Source: a bacterium | GTDB taxonomy: Bacteria; JAMOTN01 | DNA length: 27,002 bases | Direction of reading: 5' to 3' | NCBI GenBank assembly: GCA_027062325.1 | Contig: JAMOTN010000055.1 | Location: forward strand, 1 to 27,002 | Shown here: in pieces, positions 7,507-14,909 of the stretch | How positions within the stretch are numbered: position 1 is the first letter of the stretch | How the letters are laid out: each line of letters starts with the position of its first letter | Program-made: the position numbers and the translations under genes | Notes under the pieces: model-generated | What the model was told of the DNA's origin: nothing | The model's database searches: none | The model's input: only the letters and a program-made list of their open reading frames with translations

Positions 7507-9000
7507 ATGGGATTGTTCAAACGTTTTAAAAAAATTGAAGATTATTATCTTTTGTTTTTGATTTTTTTAACTTCAGGGTGTGCGATAGCTTGGCAGTTGC
7601 TGCTTGGAAATGTGGCTTCTTATCTTACAGGAGATGTTTTACTTGAGTTTTCTATAACACTTGCGACATTTATGCTGGCTATGGCTTTATCCTCGTGGTT
7701 GGTAAAATTTTTTAATGATGAGCAGTTAAAGCATGTTTTAAATGTTTCTGCAGCAGCTTTGGTAGTGTTGAACTCGTTTGCTCCTTTGTTGCTTCTTCCC
7801 CTGAAAGATGATGCCATAATTACAAGAACACTGTTTGGTTTTTCATTTACACTTGGTTTTTTCGTGGGTATGCAGTTGCCTGTATTGATGAGGTTATATG
7901 AAAAAGGACGACGGTTAGCCAATGTGGTTTCAGATAGTTTTATGGTTGACTACGTTGGTGCGGTTGTTGGGGCAGTATTGGTAATATTTTTACTGCCCAA
8001 GCTTGGTTATGTTAAAAGTTTTATTTTCTTCTCGTTGGCTCTTGGTTTGGGAGTTTTGTTCTACGATGTATCGTGGTTTGTAGCTGTAGCAATTGTTGTT
8101 TCAGCGTTTATATGGAAGGTAGGAGATAACACTGTTGAAAAAATGTTGGAATCTAAGTATGGAAAAACTGTTTATTTGAAGAGAAGTCGATTTCAAGAGA
8201 TAAGGTATGCTCAAAAGGGAAAAGGAGAAGTTTTATATCTGGATGGCAATGTTCAGTTTACAAGTTTTGATGCGAAGATTTATCATGAGAATTTGCTTCT
8301 TGGGGCTGAGTTTTTAAAGAATTATAAAAATTTTGTTCTGAAGTCTAAAGCAACTCGTGTAGCGGGTCTTGATGCTTTGGTGATAGGTGGAGGAGACTTA
8401 TTTGCAGCTAGTTGGTTGATTGCTCAAGGGTTTGCAGTTACACTTTGTGAGTTAGACAGAGAGGTTGTTGAGGCGGCAAAAAATTGGGAGGGACTTTTAT
8501 ACTGTGATCTTGATAGAGTTTTGAAGGAGACAAAATTCTTTTTTCAAGATGCTTATAAGTTTGTTTGGAAAGAAAAGAAAAAGTATGATGTTATAGTAGT
8601 AGATTTGCCGGATCCTCACAACTATGCTCTTGCAAAGCTTTATTCAGTTGAGTTCTATTCTAGGTTGTATGAGCTGATGGAGAATGAAGGTGTGCTTATG
8701 GTTCAAAGTAGCTCTCCCCTTAAAGCAACAAAGGCGTTCTGGTGTATTAATAAAAGTTTGAGAGAAGCGGGATTCAAAGTTTTGCCTTTGCGATTCTGGA
8801 TGCCTTCGTTAAAAGTGTGGGGGGTAAATGTAGCTTTTAAGGATTTAAAGCTTGCAGAGAGTTTCGGTAAAATATACAGGGAAAAGATAATATTTCCCAA
8901 ATATGAGTTTGAGCTGAGCAAGGGTGTTGAGGCTTCTTATATGAATTATCCTGAAGTTATTTACTACTATTTAAGGGAGGGATTTAGAAATGGTACTTAA
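7507..9000 (+). CDS. Membrane-fused aminopropyltransferase (spermidine synthase-like)
   Basis: The ATG at 7507 is favoured because AAAGGTGGA lies about ten bases upstream. An in-frame GTG at 7480 lacks a site. The 497-residue protein has an N-terminal half of about seven hydrophobic segments (residues 15-210) and a C-terminal SpeE-type domain (about 215-480). The latter shows VLYLDGNVQFTSFDAKIYHE (substrate side), the nucleotide-binding GGGDLFAASW, CELDREVVEAAK, and the catalytic-region pattern VVDLPDPHNYALAKLYSVEF. SpeE-family enzymes transfer an aminopropyl group from decarboxylated S-adenosylmethionine to an amine. The membrane-fused group is known in many bacteria, with poorly known substrates. 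The DUF350 gene overlaps its end by 11 bases, a pairing reported repeatedly elsewhere. No speD gene is in view. Confidence 0.88.
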   Translation: MGLFKRFKKIEDYYLLFLIFLTSGCAIAWQLLLGNVASYLTGDVLLEFSITLATFMLAMALSSWLVKFFNDEQLKHVLNVSAAALVVLNSFAPLLLLPLKDDAIITRTLFGFSFTLGFFVGMQLPVLMRLYEKGRRLANVVSDSFMVDYVGAVVGAVLVIFLLPKLGYVKSFIFFSLALGLGVLFYDVSWFVAVAIVVSAFIWKVGDNTVEKMLESKYGKTVYLKRSRFQEIRYAQKGKGEVLYLDGNVQFTSFDAKIYHENLLLGAEFLKNYKNFVLKSKATRVAGLDALVIGGGDLFAASWLIAQGFAVTLCELDREVVEAAKNWEGLLYCDLDRVLKETKFFFQDAYKFVWKEKKKYDVIVVDLPDPHNYALAKLYSVEFYSRLYELMENEGVLMVQSSSPLKATKAFWCINKSLREAGFKVLPLRFWMPSLKVWGVNVAFKDLKLAESFGKIYREKIIFPKYEFELSKGVEASYMNYPEVIYYYLREGFRNGT

Positions 9001-9280
9001 GCAAGAATTGATTCAGATGGGATTGACTATTCTTTGGGCACTAGTTGGTGCAATTTCTATGGGAGTTTCATTGGGAGTACTAATTAGGTTTTTTGATGCG
9101 ATGACACCTGTTAATGAGTGGGAAGAAGTTAGAAAGGATAACAGGACTATGGGTATAATTTTGGGAGCAGTTATAGTTGCATTTGCAATAGTGGTAGCAG
9201 CTGTTGTGATTGATATAAACGTTGAAGTTAATGTTACCAAGGCAATGGTGGATGCTGCGCAAAGTATGGGTGCAAAGTAA
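8990..9280 (+). CDS. DUF350 (YjfL-like) small membrane protein
   Basis: The 96-residue protein has the DUF350 character: two to three membrane segments (about 8-32, 52-76) with small residues, and an acidic/basic loop between them. Typical features are the Gly/Ala/Ser-rich first helix LWALVGAISMGVSLGVLIRF and the helix beginning NRTMGIILGAVIVAFAIVVA. The start overlaps the aminopropyltransferase end by 11 bases, with GGGAGG seven bases upstream of the ATG, so translation is probably coupled. The family's molecular role is not known. Its frequent neighbour is a membrane-fused spermidine synthase, as here. Confidence 0.8.
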   Translation: MVLKQELIQMGLTILWALVGAISMGVSLGVLIRFFDAMTPVNEWEEVRKDNRTMGIILGAVIVAFAIVVAAVVIDINVEVNVTKAMVDAAQSMGAK

Positions 9281-9393
9281 GTTTTACTGTTCTGCTAAGG
9301 ATTTTTAAGTAATATAATAGTTACGAAAGCTAAAAATTTGTTATTGAGGCTTGTAGCTGGACAGTTAGTTTGAGATGAGAGGAGTGCAGGTGT

Positions 9394-10329
9394 TTGGTAA
9401 GGGCAAAATTTGTGGTTGTAGCAATATGGTTACTTGCGTCTTTTATGTCATTTTATTTGTCTGAGTATGTAATAGCTCATGTTGTTTTTTTAACAACTTT
9501 ACTCCTTTTGTATTTTGAAGATCTTGGAGTTGCTACGGTTGGAATGATCATTCTCTTAATAAGCATAAAATTTCATCCTCCGTTGTCTGCCTATTCTTTG
9601 ATTTTTTTGAGTATAATTGCAGTGTTTCTCCCTGAACAGATCGAGGTAAAACCTCCGAGAAGTAAAGAAGCTACATGGGTGAAAATTCTTTTTCTTATAG
9701 AGTCCAATGATGGTAAGTTGTTTTGGAAAGAAGATGTGCAGCTCAATAAAAGTCAGGGAGACGAGGTAGATAGCTTGGGGGAAGGGAGATTAGGTTTAGA
9801 GAAAGAATACGTGAAGTTTATTCCTGAAGATACTGATGGTGTTGAATTCTTGCGATTTTCTTCTGTAAAAGAGTTGACAGATAGAATAGAGCTGCTATCC
9901 GGTTTGAAAAAGTGGACAGTTTTTGTTCAGCGCAATAAGATGTTTTTGGCACGGTTATTGGATGTTTATCCGACCAGACATTGGAGGCCTCTGATTGAGG
10001 CTATAACTATTATGAAAGAGGAGGAGGGAGTTGCGACTTCGGAAGAAGTGCGGCTTATATTGACAGAACTTGAGTTAATACGTGGAAGGTTTAAAGAAGC
10101 TGTAAATATTCTTTCTGTTGTAGAGACTGAGAGTTTGAAAAGTTACTTAGAAAGTGGTGGTGTGATAGGAACTGAGCTTTTTCCGGGAGTTGCTGCTGTG
10201 GTTCTCATGCAGAGAGGATATGTTGAAGAAGCTGCAAAGATGTTTTCAATATTGAAGAGTAGTAAGACTCCATTTAAATTTAGACAAAAGCTCATAAATT
10301 GGATAAAGGAAAATTATGATTTTAAGTAG
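9394..10329 (+). CDS. Unrecognised membrane protein with helical cytoplasmic part
   Basis: The 311-residue frame begins at a TTG with AGAGGAG eight bases upstream. Residues about 5-80 form three or four closely packed membrane segments. The remaining 230 residues are soluble and charged: a mixed part (90-170), then a helical region (180-310) with features of tetratricopeptide-like repeats (residues 228-241 LIRGRFKEAVNILS and 275-288 MQRGYVEEAAKMFS have the same spacing of Arg-Gly, Glu-Ala and Ser). This repeat similarity is my reading and not a confirmed match. A TATAAT at 9313-9318 lies 76 bases upstream without a good -35. The prepilin peptidase gene follows after 27 bases, so an assembly or membrane role is possible but unproven. 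Confidence 0.65.
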   Translation: MVRAKFVVVAIWLLASFMSFYLSEYVIAHVVFLTTLLLLYFEDLGVATVGMIILLISIKFHPPLSAYSLIFLSIIAVFLPEQIEVKPPRSKEATWVKILFLIESNDGKLFWKEDVQLNKSQGDEVDSLGEGRLGLEKEYVKFIPEDTDGVEFLRFSSVKELTDRIELLSGLKKWTVFVQRNKMFLARLLDVYPTRHWRPLIEAITIMKEEEGVATSEEVRLILTELELIRGRFKEAVNILSVVETESLKSYLESGGVIGTELFPGVAAVVLMQRGYVEEAAKMFSILKSSKTPFKFRQKLINWIKENYDFK

Positions 10330-10356
10330 AAGTTGATTGGGAGTTGATGGTTTTTA

Positions 10357-11196
10357 ATGGAGGAAATTTTCACTGTTTTGGATGAAAAGTTGAGCTATCC
10401 AATACAAATTTTATTTTCGGTGTTTTCTAAGGAAACGCCTAGCTTTTTTTCCTATGCGGTAATATTTGCCTTTGGGTTGGTTGTTGGAAGTTTTGCAAAT
10501 GTTTGTATAGGGCGATTACCTGTGGGAAATGGGATAGTTTATACTCCTTCATTTTGCCCTTACTGTAAGACAAAACTTGAGTGGTGGCAATTGATACCAT
10601 TGTTGTCGCAGTTGTTATTAAGAAGATGTTATTGGTGCCGACGTCCTATTAGTTTTAGGTATTTTTTTGTTGAGTTGTGGTATGGAGTATTCTTTGCATA
10701 TAACTATTACCTTTTTGGTTTAAGTACCAAGTTTGTTGTGAGTACTGCATTAATAGCTTTATTAACTGTGGCTTTTTTTACGGATTTGGAGAGACAAATC
10801 ATACCTGATGAAATAAACATTCTAGGAGCAGCTGCGTTTGTATTGTTGGGTGTGTTCATGAAGGCTTCAGGAGTTGTTGCTTTTGCAAGTGGTGAGTCTA
10901 TGATTACAGGGGCGGTTGTGCTGGCATTGATTTTCTGGGCTATTGTGGTTTTATCTGGTGGTGGAATGGGGATGGGGGATGTTAAGCTGGCAGCGTTGAT
11001 AGGGGCAGCTCTTGGTGTAGAGAGAGGATTGGCTTCGGTGTTTTTGGCATTTTTGATAGGTGGAGTATATGCTTTGGTAGTTTTATTGTTTGGTGCAAGG
11101 AGAAGAAAGGATTACATACCCTTTGGGCCTTTTTTGGTTGTAGCTGTTATACTTGAAGTATGGGGATTAAATCCTTTGCATTGGTTGAGATTTTAG
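10357..11196 (+). CDS. pilD: Type IV prepilin peptidase / methyltransferase
   Basis: The 279-residue membrane protein cleaves the leader of type IV pilins and pseudopilins and methylates the new N-terminus. The N-terminal domain has the expected GSFANVCIGRLP (about 44-55) and the two zinc-type Cys pairs CPYC (67-70) and CYWC (91-94), which mark the bifunctional form. The aspartyl protease residues are Asp143 in FTDLERQIIPDE and Asp208 in GGGMGMGDVKL. About seven to eight membrane segments follow the usual plan. The ribosome binding site is poor (GGGAG, about 13 bases away). The next gene, encoding a pilin-like protein, overlaps its end by 37 bases, giving it an obvious substrate. Confidence 0.95.
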   Translation: MEEIFTVLDEKLSYPIQILFSVFSKETPSFFSYAVIFAFGLVVGSFANVCIGRLPVGNGIVYTPSFCPYCKTKLEWWQLIPLLSQLLLRRCYWCRRPISFRYFFVELWYGVFFAYNYYLFGLSTKFVVSTALIALLTVAFFTDLERQIIPDEINILGAAAFVLLGVFMKASGVVAFASGESMITGAVVLALIFWAIVVLSGGGMGMGDVKLAALIGAALGVERGLASVFLAFLIGGVYALVVLLFGARRRKDYIPFGPFLVVAVILEVWGLNPLHWLRF

Positions 11197-11636
11197 CTGC
11201 TATTGCGGTGATTTCTATTGCAATATTACCACTTTTTGATAGTTTCTTTACTTCACGTCATGTTGGTTATAAAGTAAGGGATTATTCAATGGCTTATGTT
11301 CTTGCTTATGATAAGATGGAGCTCATAAGGTGGTTGGATCCCGGACTTTTGAAGAATGAAAGTAATGATTTAGGATTGCAAATTGAGAAAGATATTGATG
11401 AGTGGGAGAAAATTTACAAAGTGAGGTATTCGAAATTTTACAAGGGTTTGAAGGTTTGGAGAAGAAGTTTAGAAGTTAGATGGAATGATGAAAAAGGTTT
11501 GTATGAAATAAGTGTGTGTATTTACAAGTTAGTGAGAGGAAAAGAGAAAAGAATAATCTGTGTGAAAACCTATAGAAGGAGGGGCGTTGTTTATGCTGAA
11601 GATATTGAAGGGAAGCATAACAGAAGTAAACGTTGA
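11160..11636 (+). CDS. Type IV pilin-like protein (minor pilin / pseudopilin)
   Basis: The 158-residue protein begins MGIKSFALVEILAAIAVISI, a prepilin leader followed by the hydrophobic N-terminal helix. Phe at mature position 1 and Glu at position 5 are present, but Ser replaces the usual Gly at -1. The C-terminal 110 residues are charged with short beta-like stretches, and two Cys (in SVCIYK and IICVK) could pair. It resembles minor pilins of the PilV/GspI kind rather than a major pilin. The ATG lies inside the end of pilD (37-base overlap, no clear ribosome binding site). The gene's own end overlaps the macrodomain gene by 44 bases. No other pilus assembly genes are in the window. Confidence 0.75.
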   Translation: MGIKSFALVEILAAIAVISIAILPLFDSFFTSRHVGYKVRDYSMAYVLAYDKMELIRWLDPGLLKNESNDLGLQIEKDIDEWEKIYKVRYSKFYKGLKVWRRSLEVRWNDEKGLYEISVCIYKLVRGKEKRIICVKTYRRRGVVYAEDIEGKHNRSKR

Positions 11637-12102
11637 TGTGATAGTCAATGCTGCAAATAGCTTGGGGTATATGGGAGGTGGAGTTGCAGGTTACATCAAA
11701 AGAGTTGGAGGAAAAGAGATAGAAGATGAAGCAGTGAGAAAGGGACCAACACCTATTGGAAAAGCAGTTTTAACTACTTCTGGAAGGCTTAGTTTTAAAG
11801 GGGTAATTCATGCTCCAACAATGGAAAGACCTGCTCAGAGAATTCCAGATGAAAATGTTTATAAAGCAACCAAAGCTGCATTGGAGTTAGCTGATGAAGA
11901 GTTTCAAAGTATTGCCATTCCTGGTATGGGAACAGGTGTTGGAGGGGTGGAGCACAGAATTGCGGCAAGGAGAATGATTGAGGCATATAAGGATAGCTTA
12001 CCGTTTAAAAATTTAAAACTGGTGGTATTTGTTGATATAGATGATAGAATGGTGGAAGCTTGGAAAGGGGCTGCTAGAGAGTTAGGGATAGAATTTGAAT
12101 AG
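11593..12102 (+). CDS. Macrodomain protein (ADP-ribose binding)
   Basis: The ATG at 11593 is favoured because AGGAGGGG (11577-11584) lies eight bases upstream. An in-frame TTG at 11587 is too close to that site. The 169-residue protein is a single macrodomain. It shows ILKGSITEVNVDVIVNAANS, with the Asn residues that contact ADP-ribose, the glycine-rich loop GYMGGGVAGYI, a second strand GVIHAPTM, and SIAIPGMGTGVGG, the second phosphate-binding loop. Macrodomains bind or hydrolyse ADP-ribose derivatives (mono-ADP-ribose, ADP-ribose-1''-phosphate, O-acetyl-ADP-ribose). Which applies is not decided by sequence reading. The gene starts inside the pilin-like gene and precedes queE by 23 bases. A link with pili is not obvious. 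Confidence 0.9.
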   Translation: MLKILKGSITEVNVDVIVNAANSLGYMGGGVAGYIKRVGGKEIEDEAVRKGPTPIGKAVLTTSGRLSFKGVIHAPTMERPAQRIPDENVYKATKAALELADEEFQSIAIPGMGTGVGGVEHRIAARRMIEAYKDSLPFKNLKLVVFVDIDDRMVEAWKGAARELGIEFE

Positions 12103-12125
12103 TTGTTGTGTTGTTGGGAGGAGAT

Positions 12126-12833
12126 ATGAGAGTGGCTAAAGATTTTTACGGAATAACAGAAATTTTTACTAGTATTCAGGGAGAAGCTAGATATACAGGT
12201 GTTCCTATGGTATTTGTGAGATTTTCGGGCTGTAATTTACGCTGCCCTTGGTGCGATACCCAATACGAGAAGATGCAGAATTATCCGTTTGAGAAACTTG
12301 TAAATCGGATAGTAGATGAAGGAAAAAAAGCGATGGTTGATTGGGTGAGCTTTACTGGGGGTGAACCGGCATTATGGATTGATGATGATATTTTATCTGC
12401 TGTTAAAAGTGAAGGTTTTAAGTTGCTGTTGGAGACGAATGCTACTAATGTTTTAACTGAAAATTTGTTTGAATATGTTGATACTGTATCTGCTGATTTT
12501 AAGCTTGCCTACTTTGGTTTTGATGAGGCTTTGTCATTGCATTCTGAATTTTTGAAACAGGTGTCCAAACTTGGTGTAGATTTTTACGTAAAATTGCTGT
12601 TTTCTTTTTCAGATTCACTAGAGGATGTTGCTAAAGCTTTAGAGTATCTTTTTTCTTTGAATTGTGAAGTGTATTTGCAGCCTCTTTATGAGGAGAGAGA
12701 AAAGTTCGTGAAGAGGTGGGAGTTGTTTTGGAAGAAGGTTAGGGAATTGGTGAGTGGTACAGAAATTGATGATAAGGCTTGGGCTCGAGTTAAATTTTCC
12801 TTTCAGATTCACAAGTTTTTACGTTTAAAGTAA
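12126..12833 (+). CDS. queE: 7-carboxy-7-deazaguanine synthase (radical SAM)
   Basis: The 235-residue protein converts 6-carboxy-tetrahydropterin to 7-carboxy-7-deazaguanine in queuosine/preQ0 synthesis. EIFTSIQGEARYTGVPMVFV (12-31) is the QueE start motif. The iron-sulfur cysteines are Cys36, Cys40 and Cys43 in CNLRCPWCDTQ, with CX3CX2C spacing, and FTGGEPAL (76-83) is the SAM-binding block. The ATG at 12126 has GGAGG four bases upstream. A GTG at 12132 has better spacing and would start MAKDFYGITEIF, and a GTG at 12108 is less likely. No queC, queD or queF lies in the window, so the rest of the pathway, or preQ0 uptake, must be elsewhere. Confidence 0.93.
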   Translation: MRVAKDFYGITEIFTSIQGEARYTGVPMVFVRFSGCNLRCPWCDTQYEKMQNYPFEKLVNRIVDEGKKAMVDWVSFTGGEPALWIDDDILSAVKSEGFKLLLETNATNVLTENLFEYVDTVSADFKLAYFGFDEALSLHSEFLKQVSKLGVDFYVKLLFSFSDSLEDVAKALEYLFSLNCEVYLQPLYEEREKFVKRWELFWKKVRELVSGTEIDDKAWARVKFSFQIHKFLRLK

Positions 12834-12866
12834 TGGCACAGTTTCTGTTAATTTGTTTGTGGTATA

Positions 12867-12875
12867 TGGTAAAAT
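12867..12875 (+). promoter_or_regulatory. Possible extended -10 promoter before the FmdB-type gene
   Basis: TGG followed by TAAAAT (12870-12875) matches an extended -10. The -35 region is weak (GTTAAT with a 17-base spacer). It lies in the 84-base gap after queE, and the ribosome binding site GGGGGGAGG follows about 30 bases later. Confidence 0.4.
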
Positions 12876-12917
12876 TTAAAGTGAAGCGTCAAAAATTTAA
12901 AAAGGGGGGGAGGTTTT

Positions 12918-13127
12918 ATGCCTACTTATAAGTGGAGATGTGAAAAGTGCGGTTACTCCTTTGAGGAGTTCGTGAGACCTGGAATTGATGAAGAGCCAAC
13001 TGAATGTCCAAAATGTGGGGGAGAACTTTCAAAAATGATAAATTGGGCAGGGGCTGTTGCAGGAGTTGAGAGCGGTTCGAGTTGTAGTGTTTGCTCAACT
13101 GGAAGTTGTCCTACATGCAGTCTATAA
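12918..13127 (+). CDS. FmdB-type zinc-ribbon protein with a second Cys cluster
   Basis: The 69-residue protein starts MPTYKWRCEKCGYSFEEFVR, the FmdB regulatory-protein family opening, and has the zinc-ribbon cysteines Cys8, Cys11, Cys30 and Cys33. A second cluster at the C-terminus, CSVCSTGSCPTC (Cys56, 59, 64, 67), could bind another metal ion. Such Ser/Gly/Cys tails occur in some family members. The family is named after a putative regulator near formylmethanofuran/amide genes, but its real function is poorly known. The ATG has a strong GGGGGGAGG site. The following exported-protein gene begins 23 bases after the stop. Confidence 0.88.
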   Translation: MPTYKWRCEKCGYSFEEFVRPGIDEEPTECPKCGGELSKMINWAGAVAGVESGSSCSVCSTGSCPTCSL

Positions 13128-13150
13128 ATTTTTTTGCGGGAGTGGTTTGT

Positions 13151-13945
13151 ATGTGGCGTAAGTTTCTTGTTTTTCTGATCATTTCTGTATGCATGTTTGG
13201 GTTTGCACTATCTAGATTGGATGAGGAAGGAATGACACCTCCAGCTGGAGCGCAAGTTGCTGCTCCGCAGATTGATATGAAGGATTTTTCCCAGCTTATG
13301 CAGAGGATAAACTCCCATCCTTTCATGCAGAAAAAGATGCAGTTAGATATGAAGATCAATCAATTGATGGAGGAGTTGATGAATAAATTGGGACCTGATA
13401 TTGTTACCAAAATCTTTTCTAGCCCTGAATTTACTGGAAAGATGTCTGCTTTGAAAGAAAATTTGCGTCGGACAATTACAGCTTCTCAGGGAGATATTAC
13501 TACTGATCAGTTGAAGAAGTTGACGCTTGATATGATGTTTAAAAATGATGAGGTAGTAAAAACTGTGCTAGATAATGTTCAGAAGCTGATAGTAAATCTA
13601 AATGCTGATCGGCAGGCGCAGCTTAAGAAACTGCTCTCAGAGATTGAAAACTTGGTTGGACAAGTTGATAGTTTGGTGAGAAGTAGTGAGTTTGACAAGT
13701 TTATAAAAGATAATTTTGCTGATTTGAAAAAGTTTTATTCGGATTACCTTCCTAAGCTTATGGGGAATGTTCAGCAGGAGATACACCATGAGACCAACAA
13801 AACAATGGAAGAAGTACATCAAAATTTAAAAGATGTGAACAATGAAATTCAGAAAGAGCACGAAGAATTTAATAGAGACTTGAATAAAGATATGAATGAT
13901 TTGAATAGCGACCTCAAAGATATGATGAACGACTTAGGTAACTAG
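13151..13945 (+). CDS. Exported coiled-coil protein, unrecognised
   Basis: The ATG at 13151 has GGGAGTGG about eight bases upstream and opens a signal peptide (MWRKFLVFLIISVCMFGFAL, cleavage near residue 21). An in-frame start at 13091 would overlap the zinc-ribbon gene and lacks support. The 264-residue product is Met- and Gln-rich at the N-terminus (PPAGAQVAAPQ), then almost wholly helical. The last 60 residues (HHETNKTMEEVHQNLKDVNN and onward) form a repeating Asp/Asn/Leu coiled coil with 7- or 11-residue spacing. No family was recognised. The architecture suits a periplasmic or surface-associated structural or chaperone-like protein. A hairpin follows the stop. Confidence 0.7.
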   Translation: MWRKFLVFLIISVCMFGFALSRLDEEGMTPPAGAQVAAPQIDMKDFSQLMQRINSHPFMQKKMQLDMKINQLMEELMNKLGPDIVTKIFSSPEFTGKMSALKENLRRTITASQGDITTDQLKKLTLDMMFKNDEVVKTVLDNVQKLIVNLNADRQAQLKKLLSEIENLVGQVDSLVRSSEFDKFIKDNFADLKKFYSDYLPKLMGNVQQEIHHETNKTMEEVHQNLKDVNNEIQKEHEEFNRDLNKDMNDLNSDLKDMMNDLGN

Positions 13946-13955
13946 AAAGCTTTTG

Positions 13956-13979
13956 TGAGGGGGTGATAAAGCCCCCTCA
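13956..13979 (+). terminator. GC hairpin after the coiled-coil gene
   Basis: TGAGGGGG pairs with CCCCCTCA (8 bp, loop of 8). The tail is only ATTCTACTT, so termination may be partial. The next gene's ribosome binding site (GGAGG) lies 18 bases downstream. Confidence 0.5.
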
Positions 13980-14009
13980 TTCTACTTAAGTTTGTGGAGG
14001 TCAAAGTCT

Positions 14010-14855
14010 ATGATTGGTAAAATAAAAGGAATGTTGCTGTGCCTTGTCTTTGTAACAGGAACTATTATTTTAGCATTTGTACCTTCCGATGAAATTGACT
14101 TTCTTCCTCCAGGAATTAGTGATGTTTTTATCTCCAATGCTCGGGTTTCATCTGTGGAAGTTAAAGTATCACAGTTAACAGATGATTTGCTAAATGAAGC
14201 TAAAATCTATAGCGTCAAAGTTCAAAGGGGAGTATTATTGGATTCACTGAAAAATATTAGAAATAGAGGTTTAGATTATTTAATAATGCTGTTAAAACAA
14301 GACTGGAGGTATCAATCATATACTTTACTACCAACTGTTAGGACTTTTGAATTTTTTTCAAAGTTGATTGCTGATTTTCCAATGGTTTTTCAAAATTTTG
14401 AAAGTTTAAAAATGGCTTACTACACTTATTTTCCAGACATTGTTAAAGCTTTTTTGTTCAAAGATGAGACAATGGTCAGATTATTGGCAAAGTACATGTT
14501 TTCTTTCTTACTCGAGCTCCATAGAAAAGGTGGACCAAAAGGATTTTTAATGCCTTCAGGAACAGTTTTAATATTATCTAACTTATTCAAAGATGTGGCT
14601 AGATTGATGAAGTTGGATTTTTCGGTAGCCCAAGTTGTTGCTGGATCTGGATTGGTGTTTTTAAATTATGATGCCTACAAGCTTTTTATACAGCAGTTTG
14701 CTAGCGAGGTTAATAGAGAGGTAGGCTATGTTAATATGAATAAAGAGGCAGCCTATGCTTATTTGGAGTGGAGAAAGATTTCTGCTTTGTGGTTGGATTG
14801 TCTAAAAGTTGCTAAATTATTGGGAAATGTTAATGAGAAAAGGAGAGAAAAGTGA
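14010..14855 (+). CDS. Unrecognised exported or membrane-anchored protein
   Basis: The ATG at 14010 has GGAGGTC eight or so bases upstream. A TTG at 13992 lies ahead of that site and is rejected. The 281-residue product has an N-terminal hydrophobic segment (GMLLCLVFVTGTIILAFVPS, about residues 7-26). That is followed by a short beta-like part and a helical remainder (residues 60-270) rich in Leu, Phe and Lys. Two internal segments (about 180-198 and 206-225) are mildly hydrophobic but are read here as amphipathic helices. No domain or motif was recognised. It may share the FmdB/coiled-coil transcript if the hairpin upstream is leaky. A good extended -10 for metG begins just past its stop. 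Confidence 0.65.
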   Translation: MIGKIKGMLLCLVFVTGTIILAFVPSDEIDFLPPGISDVFISNARVSSVEVKVSQLTDDLLNEAKIYSVKVQRGVLLDSLKNIRNRGLDYLIMLLKQDWRYQSYTLLPTVRTFEFFSKLIADFPMVFQNFESLKMAYYTYFPDIVKAFLFKDETMVRLLAKYMFSFLLELHRKGGPKGFLMPSGTVLILSNLFKDVARLMKLDFSVAQVVAGSGLVFLNYDAYKLFIQQFASEVNREVGYVNMNKEAAYAYLEWRKISALWLDCLKVAKLLGNVNEKRREK

Positions 14856-14860
14856 AGAGA

Positions 14861-14869
14861 TGATATAAT
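14861..14869 (+). promoter_or_regulatory. Extended -10 promoter for the metG-chemotaxis operon
   Basis: TGA followed by TATAAT (14864-14869) is a perfect extended -10. No -35 is evident (purine-rich AAGGAGAG lies at the proper distance). Transcription would start near 14876, giving a leader of about 35 bases before the metG GTG. Confidence 0.5.
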
Positions 14870-14909
14870 ATAATTCAAATGCAGCGAGAGAACGAGAGGA
14901 GGATGAGGA

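Noticed and set aside
11587-12102. Macrodomain gene as part of a toxin-antitoxin (DarT/DarG-like) pair
   Set aside because: No DarT-like ADP-ribosyltransferase is adjacent. Neighbours are a pilin-like gene and queE.
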